This document shows, in pieces, positions 9,079-17,926 of a stretch of 39,971 bases of DNA. A program made the position numbers and the translations under genes. Every line of letters begins with the position of its first letter. The first letter of the stretch is position 1. Source of the stretch: Flavobacteriaceae bacterium (GTDB lineage: Bacteria; Bacteroidota; Bacteroidia; Flavobacteriales; Flavobacteriaceae); the NCBI GenBank assembly GCA_026988355.1, contig JALSLK010000086.1, positions 1 through 39,971 of the forward strand, given 5' to 3'. The notes under the pieces were generated by a model. It worked only from the letters and a program-made list of their open reading frames with translations, searched no databases and was not told the origin of the DNA.

Positions 9079-9293
9079 AATAATAATAAAGAATGAATAA
9101 AATCCTTGAACTGCGAAGCACATCATGAACTCAAAATAAAAAAGTATGAATAATTAATAATAAATCTTCATTTTATTGTTCAAATCTCACTATTTATAAG
9201 GCTTCTTTGATGTAAGTTTAGGTCGAACTCAGGTTATTAATAAGTTTGTGAACAATTCAAAACTATTTTATGCGTTATAGAGTTTAGTATTCT

Positions 9294-9301
9294 TACTTTT
9301 G
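9294..9301 (+). promoter_or_regulatory. -7 promoter box of the TPR gene
   Basis: TACTTTTG fits TAnnTTTG and ends 21 bases before the ATG at 9323. It rules out the longer TTG-started reading frame from 9299. Confidence 0.5.
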
Positions 9302-9322
9302 ACTATAATAATCCATTATACT

Positions 9323-12300
9323 ATGAATAAATTTAAACTATTTTTAACAATACCTATACTTTTGTTTTCTATTGTATTGTCTGCTCAAAAATCTGACGTT
9401 TATACAAATAATTTAAAAGAATTTAACCATGCTATTTCGCTTTATCAGAATCGAGATTACGTAGCATCACAACAATTATTTAAAAAAGTACGAAATCAGT
9501 TTAGTAATTTTTCGGAAAATAAAGCAACTTGCGATTATTATATTGCATTTGCAGCGTTACGCCTAAATGACCGAAATGGTGGAGCGATGATGACCGATTT
9601 TGTACAAAATTACCCAACGAGTACAAAACGAAATGATGCATATAGAGAGGTAAGTGATTATTACTACAATTATGGTAAATATAACGATGCATTAAAGTGG
9701 TTTAAAAATGTAGATACAAAAGGCTTAACCAATAGGCAAGAAGAAGATTTTAATTTTAAATATGGTTATGCATTATTTAGTGTTAAGAGATACAAACTAG
9801 CAAAAAATTACTTTGCTCCTTTATTAGACTCTCCAAGATATGGAGCACAGGCAAAATATTATTATGGATTTATGGCGTATCAAAACGACGATTTTGATAA
9901 TGCAGATAAATATTTAGGAGAAGTAGAAGATAATAAAGAACTTGGGAAAGACGTGCCTTATTTTAAGGCAAACATCAAGTTTAAAATGGGAAAATTCCAA
10001 GAAGCAATAGACATTGCAGAGCCATTTTTAAAAAGTGCAAACCGCAAACAAAAATCTGATGTTTCTAAAATTTTAGGAGAGAGTTATTTCAATTTAAAAA
10101 AATACGATAAAGCCGTACCATTTTTAAAAAATTATAAAGGAAGAAGAGGAAAATGGAATAATACCGATTACTACCAATTAGGGTATACTTATTACATGCA
10201 AAACGATTACGAAAATGCCATTTCTTGGTTTAATAAAATTATTGGTGGAAAAAGTGCCGTTTCTCAAAATGCATCATATCATCTAGCAGAATGTTATGTA
10301 AAATCTAATAAAAAACAAGAAGCCTTAAATGCATTTAGAAATGCATTAGAAATGGATTACGATAACGACATTAAGAAAAATGCTTGGTTAAATTATGCAA
10401 AGTTGAGTTACGAAATAGGAAACCCTCTTAAAAGTGTACCAGATGTATTAACAGAGTATCTAGAAAAATATCCAAAATCAGAAAATAAAGAAGAAATTAA
10501 TGAATTACTTATTAGTTCTTACGTAACCTCTAAAGATTATCAAGGAGCATTAAAACTACTAAAAAACAAAAAAGACGACAAATCGAAAGAAATATATCAA
10601 AAAGTGGCTTTTTATAGAGCAATACAATTATTTAACGACACAAAATATAACGAAGCAAAAGAATTGTTTCGTAAATCTTTAGATAAAAATAGCGATCCAA
10701 AATTTACAGCAAGAGCAACCTACTGGAAAGCAGAAACTAATTATTTAACCAATCATTTTGAAGAGGCATTAACAGGATTTAATAACTTTACTACATTGCC
10801 AAGTGCAAACGAAACAGAAGAGTTTAATAATGTAAATTACAACTTAGCATACACAAATTTTAAATTAAAAGACTATACAAAAGCTATTGCGTTTTTTAAA
10901 AAATTTACAGACAATAATACCGAAAAAACATCAGAAATTAAAGATAGTTATTTGCGATTAGGAGATAGTTATTTTATAACAAGTAATTACCAAAAAGCGT
11001 TAAATGCTTATAATACAGCAATTCAAAATAAAGGAAAAAGTTTAGATTATGCTTATTTTCAAAAAGCAATTAGTTATGGGTTTTTAGGACAAAACGTAAA
11101 AAAAATAGAAACTTTAAAAACTTTTTTGGAGAAATACAAACATTCTAAATTAAGAGACGAAGCCTATTTTTCATTAGGATCTGCATACAAAAAAGCAAAA
11201 CAAGAGCAAGAAGCATTAGAAGCGTATCAAAATGTATTGCGTTTTAATAGAAGTCCGTTAAAACCAAAAGCATTATTAAAACAAGGATTAATTTATTTTA
11301 ATTCTAACCGAGGAGAAAAAGCCTTAGTAAAATATAAAAAATTAGTAAAAGATCATCCACAAACACCAGAGGCAAGACAAGCAGTTAATAATGCACGTCA
11401 GATATACATTAATTTAGGTAGAGTTGACGAATATGCAGATTGGGTTCAAAATATAGATTTTGTTGAGGTAAGTGATGCAGAATTAGATAATACGATGTAT
11501 GAATCGGCAGATATTCAATACCAACAAAATAACAAGACAAAAGCCATTAAAGGATTTAAAAAATATTTGGCTCGATTTCCAAACGGAATTCATGCATTAC
11601 AAGTAAATTTTTACTTAGCAGAATTATTTTATAGCGATAATAAGTTCGACAATACAAAAACACATTATCAATACATAATAAATCAAGAACCAAACGAATA
11701 TACAGAACAAGCATTAACACGTTTGTCACAAATATTATTAAAAAATCAAGATTGGATAAACGCAATACCAATATTACAACGCCTAGAAAATGAAGGCAAA
11801 AATGACCAAAATGTATTGTACGCACAAAGTAATTTAATGAAAGGAAATTACACCTTAGAAAACTATACAGAAGCAGTTTCTTTTGCCGAAAAAATATTAC
11901 AAAACCCAAATATTGAAACCCGTGTAAAAACCGATGCTAAAATAATTATAGCACGATCGGCAATAAAAACAGGAGATTTAGATAAAGCAAAAAACGCATA
12001 TCAAGAAGTTTCGTTAACAGCTCAGGGCGAATTAAAAGCAGAAGCTATTTATTACGATGCTTTTTTTAAGAATATAGATGGCGATTATAAAAATTCTAAT
12101 GTAATGGTGCAAAAATTAGCTTCCGATTATTCTAGCTATAAAGTATGGAGTGTAAAAGGGTTGGTTGTCATGGCAAAAAACTTCTATGCCTTAAAAGATG
12201 CATACCAAGCAACGGTAGTTTTAGAATCGGTAATTAAAAACTTTAAAGACCAAGCAATACACAAAAAAGCAGTCGACGAAGCTAAAGAAGAATTGCAAAA

Positions 12301-12349
12301 AATTAAAACACAAGAAGCAAAAACAAATGCTTCCGTAGTTCCAAATTAA
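9323..12349 (+). CDS. Large periplasmic tetratricopeptide-repeat protein
   Basis: The product has 1008 residues: a signal peptide (MNKFKLFLTIPILLFSIVLSA, cut before Q22), then almost continuous TPR helices. Tandem units are recognisable by patterns such as YFNLKKYDKAVPFLKNY, YQLGYTYYMQNDYENAISWF and AYFQKAISYGFLGQ, spaced about 34-37 residues. No catalytic domain is visible. TPR arrays of this kind are protein-binding scaffolds, here probably periplasmic or at the inner face of the outer membrane. The downstream gene, 63 bases away and on the same strand, encodes an outer-membrane barrel, and the pair suggests a scaffold-plus-barrel complex (inference). It is longer than SprE/PorW-like TPR lipoproteins and has no lipobox cysteine. 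Confidence 0.85.
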   Translation: MNKFKLFLTIPILLFSIVLSAQKSDVYTNNLKEFNHAISLYQNRDYVASQQLFKKVRNQFSNFSENKATCDYYIAFAALRLNDRNGGAMMTDFVQNYPTSTKRNDAYREVSDYYYNYGKYNDALKWFKNVDTKGLTNRQEEDFNFKYGYALFSVKRYKLAKNYFAPLLDSPRYGAQAKYYYGFMAYQNDDFDNADKYLGEVEDNKELGKDVPYFKANIKFKMGKFQEAIDIAEPFLKSANRKQKSDVSKILGESYFNLKKYDKAVPFLKNYKGRRGKWNNTDYYQLGYTYYMQNDYENAISWFNKIIGGKSAVSQNASYHLAECYVKSNKKQEALNAFRNALEMDYDNDIKKNAWLNYAKLSYEIGNPLKSVPDVLTEYLEKYPKSENKEEINELLISSYVTSKDYQGALKLLKNKKDDKSKEIYQKVAFYRAIQLFNDTKYNEAKELFRKSLDKNSDPKFTARATYWKAETNYLTNHFEEALTGFNNFTTLPSANETEEFNNVNYNLAYTNFKLKDYTKAIAFFKKFTDNNTEKTSEIKDSYLRLGDSYFITSNYQKALNAYNTAIQNKGKSLDYAYFQKAISYGFLGQNVKKIETLKTFLEKYKHSKLRDEAYFSLGSAYKKAKQEQEALEAYQNVLRFNRSPLKPKALLKQGLIYFNSNRGEKALVKYKKLVKDHPQTPEARQAVNNARQIYINLGRVDEYADWVQNIDFVEVSDAELDNTMYESADIQYQQNNKTKAIKGFKKYLARFPNGIHALQVNFYLAELFYSDNKFDNTKTHYQYIINQEPNEYTEQALTRLSQILLKNQDWINAIPILQRLENEGKNDQNVLYAQSNLMKGNYTLENYTEAVSFAEKILQNPNIETRVKTDAKIIIARSAIKTGDLDKAKNAYQEVSLTAQGELKAEAIYYDAFFKNIDGDYKNSNVMVQKLASDYSSYKVWSVKGLVVMAKNFYALKDAYQATVVLESVIKNFKDQAIHKKAVDEAKEELQKIKTQEAKTNASVVPN

Positions 12350-12372
12350 TCTTAAAAAAATAAAATAATACA

Positions 12373-12395
12373 GCCAAGTCTCCTAGTAACTTGGC
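12373..12395 (+). promoter_or_regulatory. Hairpin between the TPR and barrel genes
   Basis: Perfect inverted repeat GCCAAGT / ACTTGGC with a nine-base loop, ending 17 bases before the barrel ATG. It has no T tract, so it is not a standard terminator. It may stabilise a processed mRNA or affect translation of the barrel gene. Confidence 0.45.
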
Positions 12396-12412
12396 GAGAA
12401 ATATAAAAATAT

Positions 12413-14140
12413 ATGAACAAATCCATTTTAATACTAATCTTATTGTTTTCCATAATTGCAATCTCTTCACAAGAAGTAGAAAAAGATACAATAGGAACCG
12501 AAGAAATAAATATTGTAAAACCATATACACCAAAAATTAAGGATGCTTTTAAAGTAAAAAAGAGTCCAAAACAAGGAGATGATTCTATAAACAATAAAAA
12601 ACAAGTAGAATATTCTATAAATTCCGTTCCAGTTGCATCTACATTTACACCAGCAAAAGGAAAAGCAAAAGGAGTTTCTCGTAAGAAAAAAGAACGTATT
12701 TATGATAATTATGCAAGTGTAGGATTTGGTAACTATACCACACCAAAGATAGAAGTATTTGCAAGAACATCGTCTACAAGAGATAATGAATTTGGAGGAA
12801 CTCTAAATTTCCACTCTTCTAATGGAGATGTAAAAAATGCCATTCTAGATACCGATTTTATGCATGTAGGTTTAGACCTGTTTTATAAAAACTCTTCGAG
12901 AGATATGGATTGGCAAGTAGATGGAGGTTATACTTATAATAAACAAAATTGGTATGGACTTCACAATCCAGATTTATTTAACCAAGCACAAATTGATTTA
13001 ATCGACGAAAAGCAAGTTTATAATACCATCCGTATTGGCGGAAATATAGATTATTACGATTCGTATTTTAAAGGAGTAAAAGCAGATGTAAATATTTTTA
13101 CAGATGCATATAAAAGTTCTGAATTTCAATTAGTAGCAATACCAAAATTTGAATTTCCATTGTCGACAGAGTTACTAAATACCGATGTGCGTTTAGAATT
13201 TATTGGTGGGAACTTTGATAAAAATTATGTCACAGACGATTCTATAAATTATGGTTACTACAATTTAGGAGTAAGTCCTAATTTTAAAGTATTAAGAGAT
13301 TATTTTACATTTAATCTAGGAGCAAATTTAGTATATAGTGGAGCTGTACAAGAAAATGCAAAGAGTAAATTTTACATTTATCCCAATGTAACCGCATCTT
13401 ACGAATTAATTCCAGATGTAATGACTTTATACGCAGGAGTTACAGGTAATTTATACCAACAATCGTATCGAAAATTTGCCGAAGAAAATCCATTTGTATC
13501 GCCAACACTAGATGTACGTAGAACAGACGAACAGTATAATGCGAAGTTTGGAGCAAAAGGAAAATTGGCATCTTATATTTCCTATAACTTAAATGCATCT
13601 TATAAAAGCGAAAATGATAAAGCTTTTTATAAACTTAATGACGATTTAACCAATACCATAACTACAAGAAATTACCAGTATGCCAATTCTTTTGGAATTG
13701 TGCATGACAATGTAAAAACTTTTGGAGTTTTTGGAGAACTAGTTATTGACTTTACCAAAGAAATAAGTTTTGGAGGTAATGCTAATTTTAATACATACAA
13801 CAATGATGTACAAGACGAAGCTTGGAATTTACCAAGCCTAAAAGCAAGTGTGTTTGCAAACTATCATACAAAAAAATGGCTTGCAGGTGCCAAACTATTT
13901 TTTGTAAGTGAACGAGAAGATTTATATACAAACAGTTTGCTTTTTGTACCAGTATCAAATAAAATTATTAATAAAAGTTACATCGATTTAAACTTAAATT
14001 TAGGGTATAACTTTACAGATAGGTTAACCGCTTTTATTAATGGAAGTAATTTATTTAGTACGAAATATCAAACCTATACTAATTTTAGAGTTCAAGGAAT
14101 TCAAGTACTTGGAGGTGTAAAGTATAAATTTGACTTGTAA
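12413..14140 (+). CDS. Outer-membrane beta-barrel protein, TonB-receptor-like without plug
   Basis: A 575-residue protein with a signal peptide (about residues 1-20, ISSQ) and a short charged region (EEINIVKPYTPKIKDAFKVK). From about residue 95 it consists of alternating amphipathic strands rich in aromatic and Asn residues, ending in KYKFDL as expected for a barrel's last strand. The end (NLGYNFTDRLTAFINGSNLF, then YQTYTNFRVQGIQVLGGVKY) resembles the last strands of TonB-dependent receptors, but the plug domain is missing. It follows the TPR gene by 63 bases on the same strand, consistent with one operon. Its substrate, if it is a transporter, is not evident. A good terminator overlaps its stop codon. 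Confidence 0.83.
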   Translation: MNKSILILILLFSIIAISSQEVEKDTIGTEEINIVKPYTPKIKDAFKVKKSPKQGDDSINNKKQVEYSINSVPVASTFTPAKGKAKGVSRKKKERIYDNYASVGFGNYTTPKIEVFARTSSTRDNEFGGTLNFHSSNGDVKNAILDTDFMHVGLDLFYKNSSRDMDWQVDGGYTYNKQNWYGLHNPDLFNQAQIDLIDEKQVYNTIRIGGNIDYYDSYFKGVKADVNIFTDAYKSSEFQLVAIPKFEFPLSTELLNTDVRLEFIGGNFDKNYVTDDSINYGYYNLGVSPNFKVLRDYFTFNLGANLVYSGAVQENAKSKFYIYPNVTASYELIPDVMTLYAGVTGNLYQQSYRKFAEENPFVSPTLDVRRTDEQYNAKFGAKGKLASYISYNLNASYKSENDKAFYKLNDDLTNTITTRNYQYANSFGIVHDNVKTFGVFGELVIDFTKEISFGGNANFNTYNNDVQDEAWNLPSLKASVFANYHTKKWLAGAKLFFVSEREDLYTNSLLFVPVSNKIINKSYIDLNLNLGYNFTDRLTAFINGSNLFSTKYQTYTNFRVQGIQVLGGVKYKFDL

Positions 14141-14167
14141 AAAAGGCATTCGTAAGCTGCTTTTTTT
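14139..14167 (+). terminator. Terminator of the TPR-barrel operon
   Basis: Stem arms AAAAAAGGCA and TGCTTTTTTT pair with one G-U, with a nine-base loop; the right arm is itself the T tract. The left arm begins in the stop codon of the barrel gene. Confidence 0.7.
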
Positions 14168-14227
14168 GTTTCTGATTTTTATTATAAACAACCAATAATA
14201 AAGAGAGTGTTTAAAAGCCTTATTTTG

Positions 14228-14242
14228 ATACCAACTTGGTAT
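14228..14242. repeat. Collapsed family A repeat
   Basis: The perfect odd palindrome ATACCAACTTGGTAT equals the two ends of a family A element joined with nothing between, as a precise internal deletion would leave. It lies 57 bases before the composite copy at 14299. Confidence 0.6.
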
Positions 14243-14298
14243 TAGTTATCCTGTGTAAATTTTTAAACCTATTAAAAAAATAATTAGCTACCTTTGTA

Positions 14299-14457
14299 AT
14301 ACCAATTTGATTTTAAGAGGAGCCAAAAAATCAACATATTTTTTTAGTATACCATCTTAAAATTGTAAACATAGCCATTGCTATGGTTATAATTTTGAGT
14401 GAAGTAGCATGAGAAAAGATGAAAAAATTATGGCTTATTTTAAGAACAACTTGGTAT
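14299..14457. repeat. Composite repeat with inverted ends and family B hairpin (159 bases)
   Basis: The ends ATACCAATTTGATTTTA and TAAGAACAACTTGGTAT are inverted repeats (outer bases ATACCAA / TTGGTAT perfect). Inside, at 14353-14402, is the family B hairpin: arms CTTAAAATTGTAAACATAGC and GCTATGGTTATAATTTTGAG around the loop CATT, 20 pairs with only one true mismatch plus two G-U. This is the best complete copy in the window. It ends 27 bases before the metG start, so it must lie in the metG promoter or leader. Confidence 0.78.
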
Positions 14458-14484
14458 AAATTCCAATTTAGAATAAAATTTACA

Positions 14485-16551
14485 ATGATAAATCCGAAAA
14501 GATATACAATAACAGCAGCATTACCATATACAAATGGACCAGTACATATAGGACATTTAGCAGGAGTATATGTGCCAGCAGATATATACGCAAGATATTT
14601 AAGAGCAAAAGAAAAAGATGTAGTATATGTTTGCGGAAGCGATGAACATGGTGTGCCAATAACCTTAAGGGCAAAAAAAGAAGGCATAACACCACAACAA
14701 GTAGTAGATAAATACCACGAAATAATAAAAAAATCTTTTGAAGAATTTGGAATAACGTTTGATAATTATTCTAGAACTTCAGCAAAAATACACCACAAAA
14801 CAGCATCCGAATTTTTTAAAAAATTACACAAAGAAGGTAAATTTATCGAAGAAACAAACGCACAATTATACGATGCAGATGCCAAGCAATTTTTAGCAGA
14901 TCGGTTTGTTATTGGAACTTGTCCAAAATGTGGAAATGAAGAAAGTTATGGAGACCAATGTGAAAATTGTGGAACTAGTCACAATGCAACCGATTTAATA
15001 AATCCAAAATCGGCAATTACAGGAAATGTACCGTCCTTAAAAGAAACGAAACATTGGTATTTACCATTAGACCAATACGAAAATTGGTTGCGAGAATGGA
15101 TTGTAGTAGGGCACGAAAAGGATTGGAAAGCAAATGTGAGAGGGCAAGTAAAATCATGGTTAGATGATGGTTTACGACCAAGAGCAGTAACACGAGATTT
15201 GGATTGGGGAATTCCTGTACCAGTAGAAGGAGCAGATGGAAAAGTATTATATGTATGGTTTGATGCACCAATAGGTTATATCTCAGCAACTAAAGAATGG
15301 GCAGAAAAAAATGACACAGAATGGGAACCATATTGGAAAGACAAAGAAACAAAATTAGTGCATTTTATAGGCAAAGATAATATCGTATTTCATTGTATTA
15401 TATTTCCAGCAATGCTAAAAGCAGAAGGAAGCTATATATTGCCAGAGAATGTACCAGCTAATGAATTTTTAAATTTAGAAAATAATAAAATTTCAACTTC
15501 AAGAAATTGGGCAGTTTGGTTACACGAATATTTAAAAGAATTTCCAAACCAACAAGATGTGCTAAGATATACATTAACAGCAAATGCTCCAGAAAATAAA
15601 GATAATAATTTTACATGGAAAGATTTTCAAGCAAGAAATAATAACGAACTAGTAGCAATATTTGGAAACTTTATAAATAGAGTTGTAGTATTGACTAATA
15701 AATATTACGACGGAATAATTCCAACTCCAAACCAATTTACCAATATTGATTTAGACGTTTTAGCACAGATAAAAAAATATCCAAATAGAATAGGAAATTC
15801 TATCGAAAAATATCGTTTTAGAGAAGCTTTAGGAGAACTAATGCATCTAGCGCGATTAGGAAACAAATATTTAGCAGATGAAGAACCTTGGAAAAAAATA
15901 AAAATAGATGCAGAACGCACCAAAACAATTATGTACATCGCATTACAAGTAGCAAGAGCATTATCTGTTTTAGCAGAGCCATTTTTACCATTTACTTCCA
16001 ATAAATTAAAAAGTATACTACAGGTAGATTCGAATACCGATAATTTAAAATGGAATACTATTTTATCGAAAGACGAATTAATTACACCAAATCATAAAAT
16101 AGGGAAAGCAGAATTATTATTTTCTAAAATCGAAGATGTAACAATTCAAAAACAATTAGATAAATTAGAAGCTACGAAAATTGCAAATGAACATGCAAAT
16201 AAAATATTAGAACCACAAAAAGAAATCATCGATTTTGAAGATTTTACCAAATTAGATATTCGAATAGGGACTATTTTAGAAGCAGAAAAAATTGCTAAAA
16301 CCAAAAAGTTACTAAAATTAAAAGTAAATGTTGGTATCGATATTAGAACTATCGTAAGCGGAATAGCAGAAAGTTTTACGGTAGACGAAGTTATTGGTCA
16401 AAAAGTAGCAGTATTAACCAATTTAGCACCAAGAAAAATAAGAGGAGTAGAAAGTAATGGTATGATTTTAATGACCGAAACCAAAAAAGGAATGCTCTCT
16501 TTTATAGAACCTGATAAAAAAAACATAGCTGACGGTCAAGAAATTAGTTAA
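14485..16551 (+). CDS. metG: Methionyl-tRNA synthetase
   Basis: 688 residues from the ATG at 14485; class I synthetase charging tRNA-Met. The start [18 protein letters not shown] leads into HIGH (21-24) within PVHIGHL. The zinc knuckle has Cys146, Cys149, Cys159 and Cys162 ([17 protein letters not shown]). The KMSKS equivalent is KISTS (335-339), with Lys, Ser and Ser kept. The C-terminal part from about residue 585 ([17 protein letters not shown]) is the OB-fold tRNA-binding domain of the dimeric MetG form. Earlier in-frame ATG codons from 14419 lie in the repeat at 14299-14457, and the conserved N-terminus argues for 14485. It is convergent with the GHMP kinase gene. Confidence 0.97.
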   Translation: MINPKRYTITAALPYTNGPVHIGHLAGVYVPADIYARYLRAKEKDVVYVCGSDEHGVPITLRAKKEGITPQQVVDKYHEIIKKSFEEFGITFDNYSRTSAKIHHKTASEFFKKLHKEGKFIEETNAQLYDADAKQFLADRFVIGTCPKCGNEESYGDQCENCGTSHNATDLINPKSAITGNVPSLKETKHWYLPLDQYENWLREWIVVGHEKDWKANVRGQVKSWLDDGLRPRAVTRDLDWGIPVPVEGADGKVLYVWFDAPIGYISATKEWAEKNDTEWEPYWKDKETKLVHFIGKDNIVFHCIIFPAMLKAEGSYILPENVPANEFLNLENNKISTSRNWAVWLHEYLKEFPNQQDVLRYTLTANAPENKDNNFTWKDFQARNNNELVAIFGNFINRVVVLTNKYYDGIIPTPNQFTNIDLDVLAQIKKYPNRIGNSIEKYRFREALGELMHLARLGNKYLADEEPWKKIKIDAERTKTIMYIALQVARALSVLAEPFLPFTSNKLKSILQVDSNTDNLKWNTILSKDELITPNHKIGKAELLFSKIEDVTIQKQLDKLEATKIANEHANKILEPQKEIIDFEDFTKLDIRIGTILEAEKIAKTKKLLKLKVNVGIDIRTIVSGIAESFTVDEVIGQKVAVLTNLAPRKIRGVESNGMILMTETKKGMLSFIEPDKKNIADGQEIS

Positions 16552-16624
16552 GTTTTTTACTGTAATATTAAGAATATGTTAAACTTTTGACAAAAAAAGA
16601 AATAAATTTTTAAATTATTATCAG

Positions 16625-16650
16625 ATATATACTAAAATAGTATATATTTG
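16625..16650 (+). promoter_or_regulatory. Promoter with palindrome over the -7 region
   Basis: TATATTTG (16643-16650) matches the -7 consensus. A perfect 10-base inverted repeat, ATATATACTA and TAGTATATAT with an AAA spacer (16625-16647), overlaps it and could be an operator. No CDS follows on this strand, so a short transcript is implied. Confidence 0.5.
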
Positions 16651-16654
16651 CACC

Positions 16655-16735
16655 GTTGAACTCTTAGGAGTTTAACACTTTTTCTTTTTCATAGCAATTT
16701 TCCCATCAATCGCAAGATTGATGGGTTTCTATTTT
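16655..16735 (+). ncRNA. Candidate small RNA between metG and the GHMP kinase
   Basis: A -7 box at 16643-16650 is followed by a first hairpin (GTTGAACTC, loop TTAG, GAGTTTAAC; 16655-16676), a U-rich stretch, and a strong terminator hairpin (16702-16725). The two coding genes converge here, so this promoter has no gene to serve. A transcript of about 75-80 bases would result. No known RNA family was recognised. Confidence 0.35.
16702..16735 (+). terminator. Strong intrinsic terminator
   Basis: Perfect 10-pair stem CCCATCAATC / GATTGATGGG with a GCAA tetraloop, followed by TTTCTATTTT. It may end metG transcription (150 bases from its stop), the candidate small RNA, or both. There is no T tract in the minus direction. 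Confidence 0.8.
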
Positions 16736-16749
16736 AATACAGCATGGAT

Positions 16750-17658
16750 TTATAAAATAATTTTTGAATACGGAATAACAGTTTCGAACCCTTTATTTTT
16801 GAAATAATGAACCGTATCTTTATTTCCAGTTGCTAAAATAAAATCTCCTCCCCAAGCACCTAAACTTTTAATTTGTCCGAAATAATCTTTAAATAAAGTT
16901 TTTTGAATTGGTTGCATGTCAATAACTTTTGCAATTATATTTTCATGCTCTTTTAATAGTTTTTCAAAATTTATTAAAGATTTTTCTATGCTAATTTGGT
17001 TCGTAATATTTGAAATTTCTGTAATTGGTTTTTTCGCATTAGTATTGTATTTTTTATATTTTTCAATAGCATTCCTACTATTTTGTTTTTTATTCAAATA
17101 AACAAAATAAAGTTGCTCTTTAAATAACGGATTAAAATCAATTTTTTTAGCTTTAGGATTTTTAGTATCTAATTGATATAAAATAGGATGATTGTTTTGT
17201 GCACAAGCAATATCGTAAGCAGAACCGCCAAAAATTTTAAATTGCAAATCAAAAGCATTAATATTTCCCCAATTTGCAATATTATTAATTAAAGTAGAAG
17301 AAGTTCCAAGTCCCCAATTTTTATTAAAAGTAAGGTTTGTCGTAACATTAATATTATAATCAAATTGTAAAAATTTTGGATTAACTTTTTTTACTTCTAA
17401 CAAGATTTGTTGTAGCGTTAGTGCTATTTTTTTATCCGAAGATGAAACAACAGCAAACGATAAAGTATTCATTTTACAAGAAAACCACTTTGTTCCGTTA
17501 TTATCTATACTATTCCACGTTAAAATACGATTACAAGTATCTGAAATTTTAATACACAAATTCTGACCGAATTTTGTAGGTAAAGCAAGTGATTTAGCAC
17601 CATCTAAAACAAGATATTCCGAAGTAATGAGTAATTTTCCGTTGCTATAAAAATTCAA
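16750..17658 (-). CDS. GHMP-type small-molecule kinase (GYDIA family)
   Basis: 302 residues. GHMP-superfamily kinase related to mevalonate and phosphomevalonate kinases. Seen: the N-terminal FYSNGKLLITSEYLVLDGA, the ATP-binding glycine/serine loop NWGLGTSSTL, and GGSAYDIACA in place of the GYDIA hallmark. A C-terminal GAWGGDFILATG stands for the third GHMP motif. The substrate is not determined; in Flavobacteriaceae this family is associated with isoprenoid precursor synthesis (weak inference). I chose the TTG at 17658 because it places the protein at the conserved N-terminus and 18 bases after a -7 box (17677-17684). An ATG at 17739 would lie upstream of that promoter and adds a non-conserved, poorly coding leader. 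Confidence 0.82.
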   Translation of the reverse strand: MNFYSNGKLLITSEYLVLDGAKSLALPTKFGQNLCIKISDTCNRILTWNSIDNNGTKWFSCKMNTLSFAVVSSSDKKIALTLQQILLEVKKVNPKFLQFDYNINVTTNLTFNKNWGLGTSSTLINNIANWGNINAFDLQFKIFGGSAYDIACAQNNHPILYQLDTKNPKAKKIDFNPLFKEQLYFVYLNKKQNSRNAIEKYKKYNTNAKKPITEISNITNQISIEKSLINFEKLLKEHENIIAKVIDMQPIQKTLFKDYFGQIKSLGAWGGDFILATGNKDTVHYFKNKGFETVIPYSKIIL

Positions 17659-17676
17659 AATGGTGGATTTATAAAA

Positions 17677-17684
17677 CAAAAGTA
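17677..17684 (-). promoter_or_regulatory. -7 promoter box of the GHMP kinase gene
   Basis: Minus-strand TACTTTTG fits TAnnTTTG. Its position supports the TTG start at 17658. Confidence 0.5.
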
Positions 17685-17768
17685 AATAAAAAAACCTGTA
17701 TCTAAACTTCGTACAAGAATTATATTTATTTCTCCTCATAATTTGATGCGTTTTTTCCAATTCGAGTA

Positions 17769-17841
17769 AAACCAATTCAATTTTGAAATGCGCTAAATAA
17801 ATTTAAAATATTTATAGCGTATTTTGATGTTGAGTTGGTAT
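17769..17841. repeat. Intergenic hairpin repeat, family A, full-length form (73 bases)
   Basis: Palindromic along its whole length. The left arm AACCAATTCAATTTTGAAAT and inner CGCTAAATAAATTT pair with AAATATTTATAGCG and the right arm ATTTTGATGTTGAGTTGGTA. Other family A copies look like internally deleted forms of this one. It sits between two minus-strand genes, upstream of the GHMP kinase promoter. Confidence 0.8.
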
Positions 17842-17926
17842 AACTTACGAGTTCGTTTTTCAACAAACAACTTCTAATAGACTATTTTTTTAAAACGGTA
17901 AACCAAATTATTAATCGAGAATAGAA

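Larger units (their letters stand above)
8871..9322. other. Gene-less stretch with composite repeat
   Basis: About 450 bases between divergent genes. It holds the composite repeat at 8947-9078 and the promoter of the TPR gene near 9294. The remaining AT-rich sequence (9080-9290) shows no ORF or RNA that I can support. Confidence 0.6.
14141..14484. other. Gene-less stretch before metG, mostly repeats
   Basis: About 340 bases. It holds a terminator, a collapsed family A repeat (14228-14242) and the 159-base composite repeat (14299-14457). No coding region is supported. A reading frame continuing upstream of metG from 14419 lies inside the repeat and is not thought to be real. Confidence 0.6.

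Noticed and set aside
14419..14484. Longer metG start at 14419
   Set aside because: The extra residues are translated from the dispersed repeat at 14299-14457, and the conserved MetG N-terminus begins at 14485.
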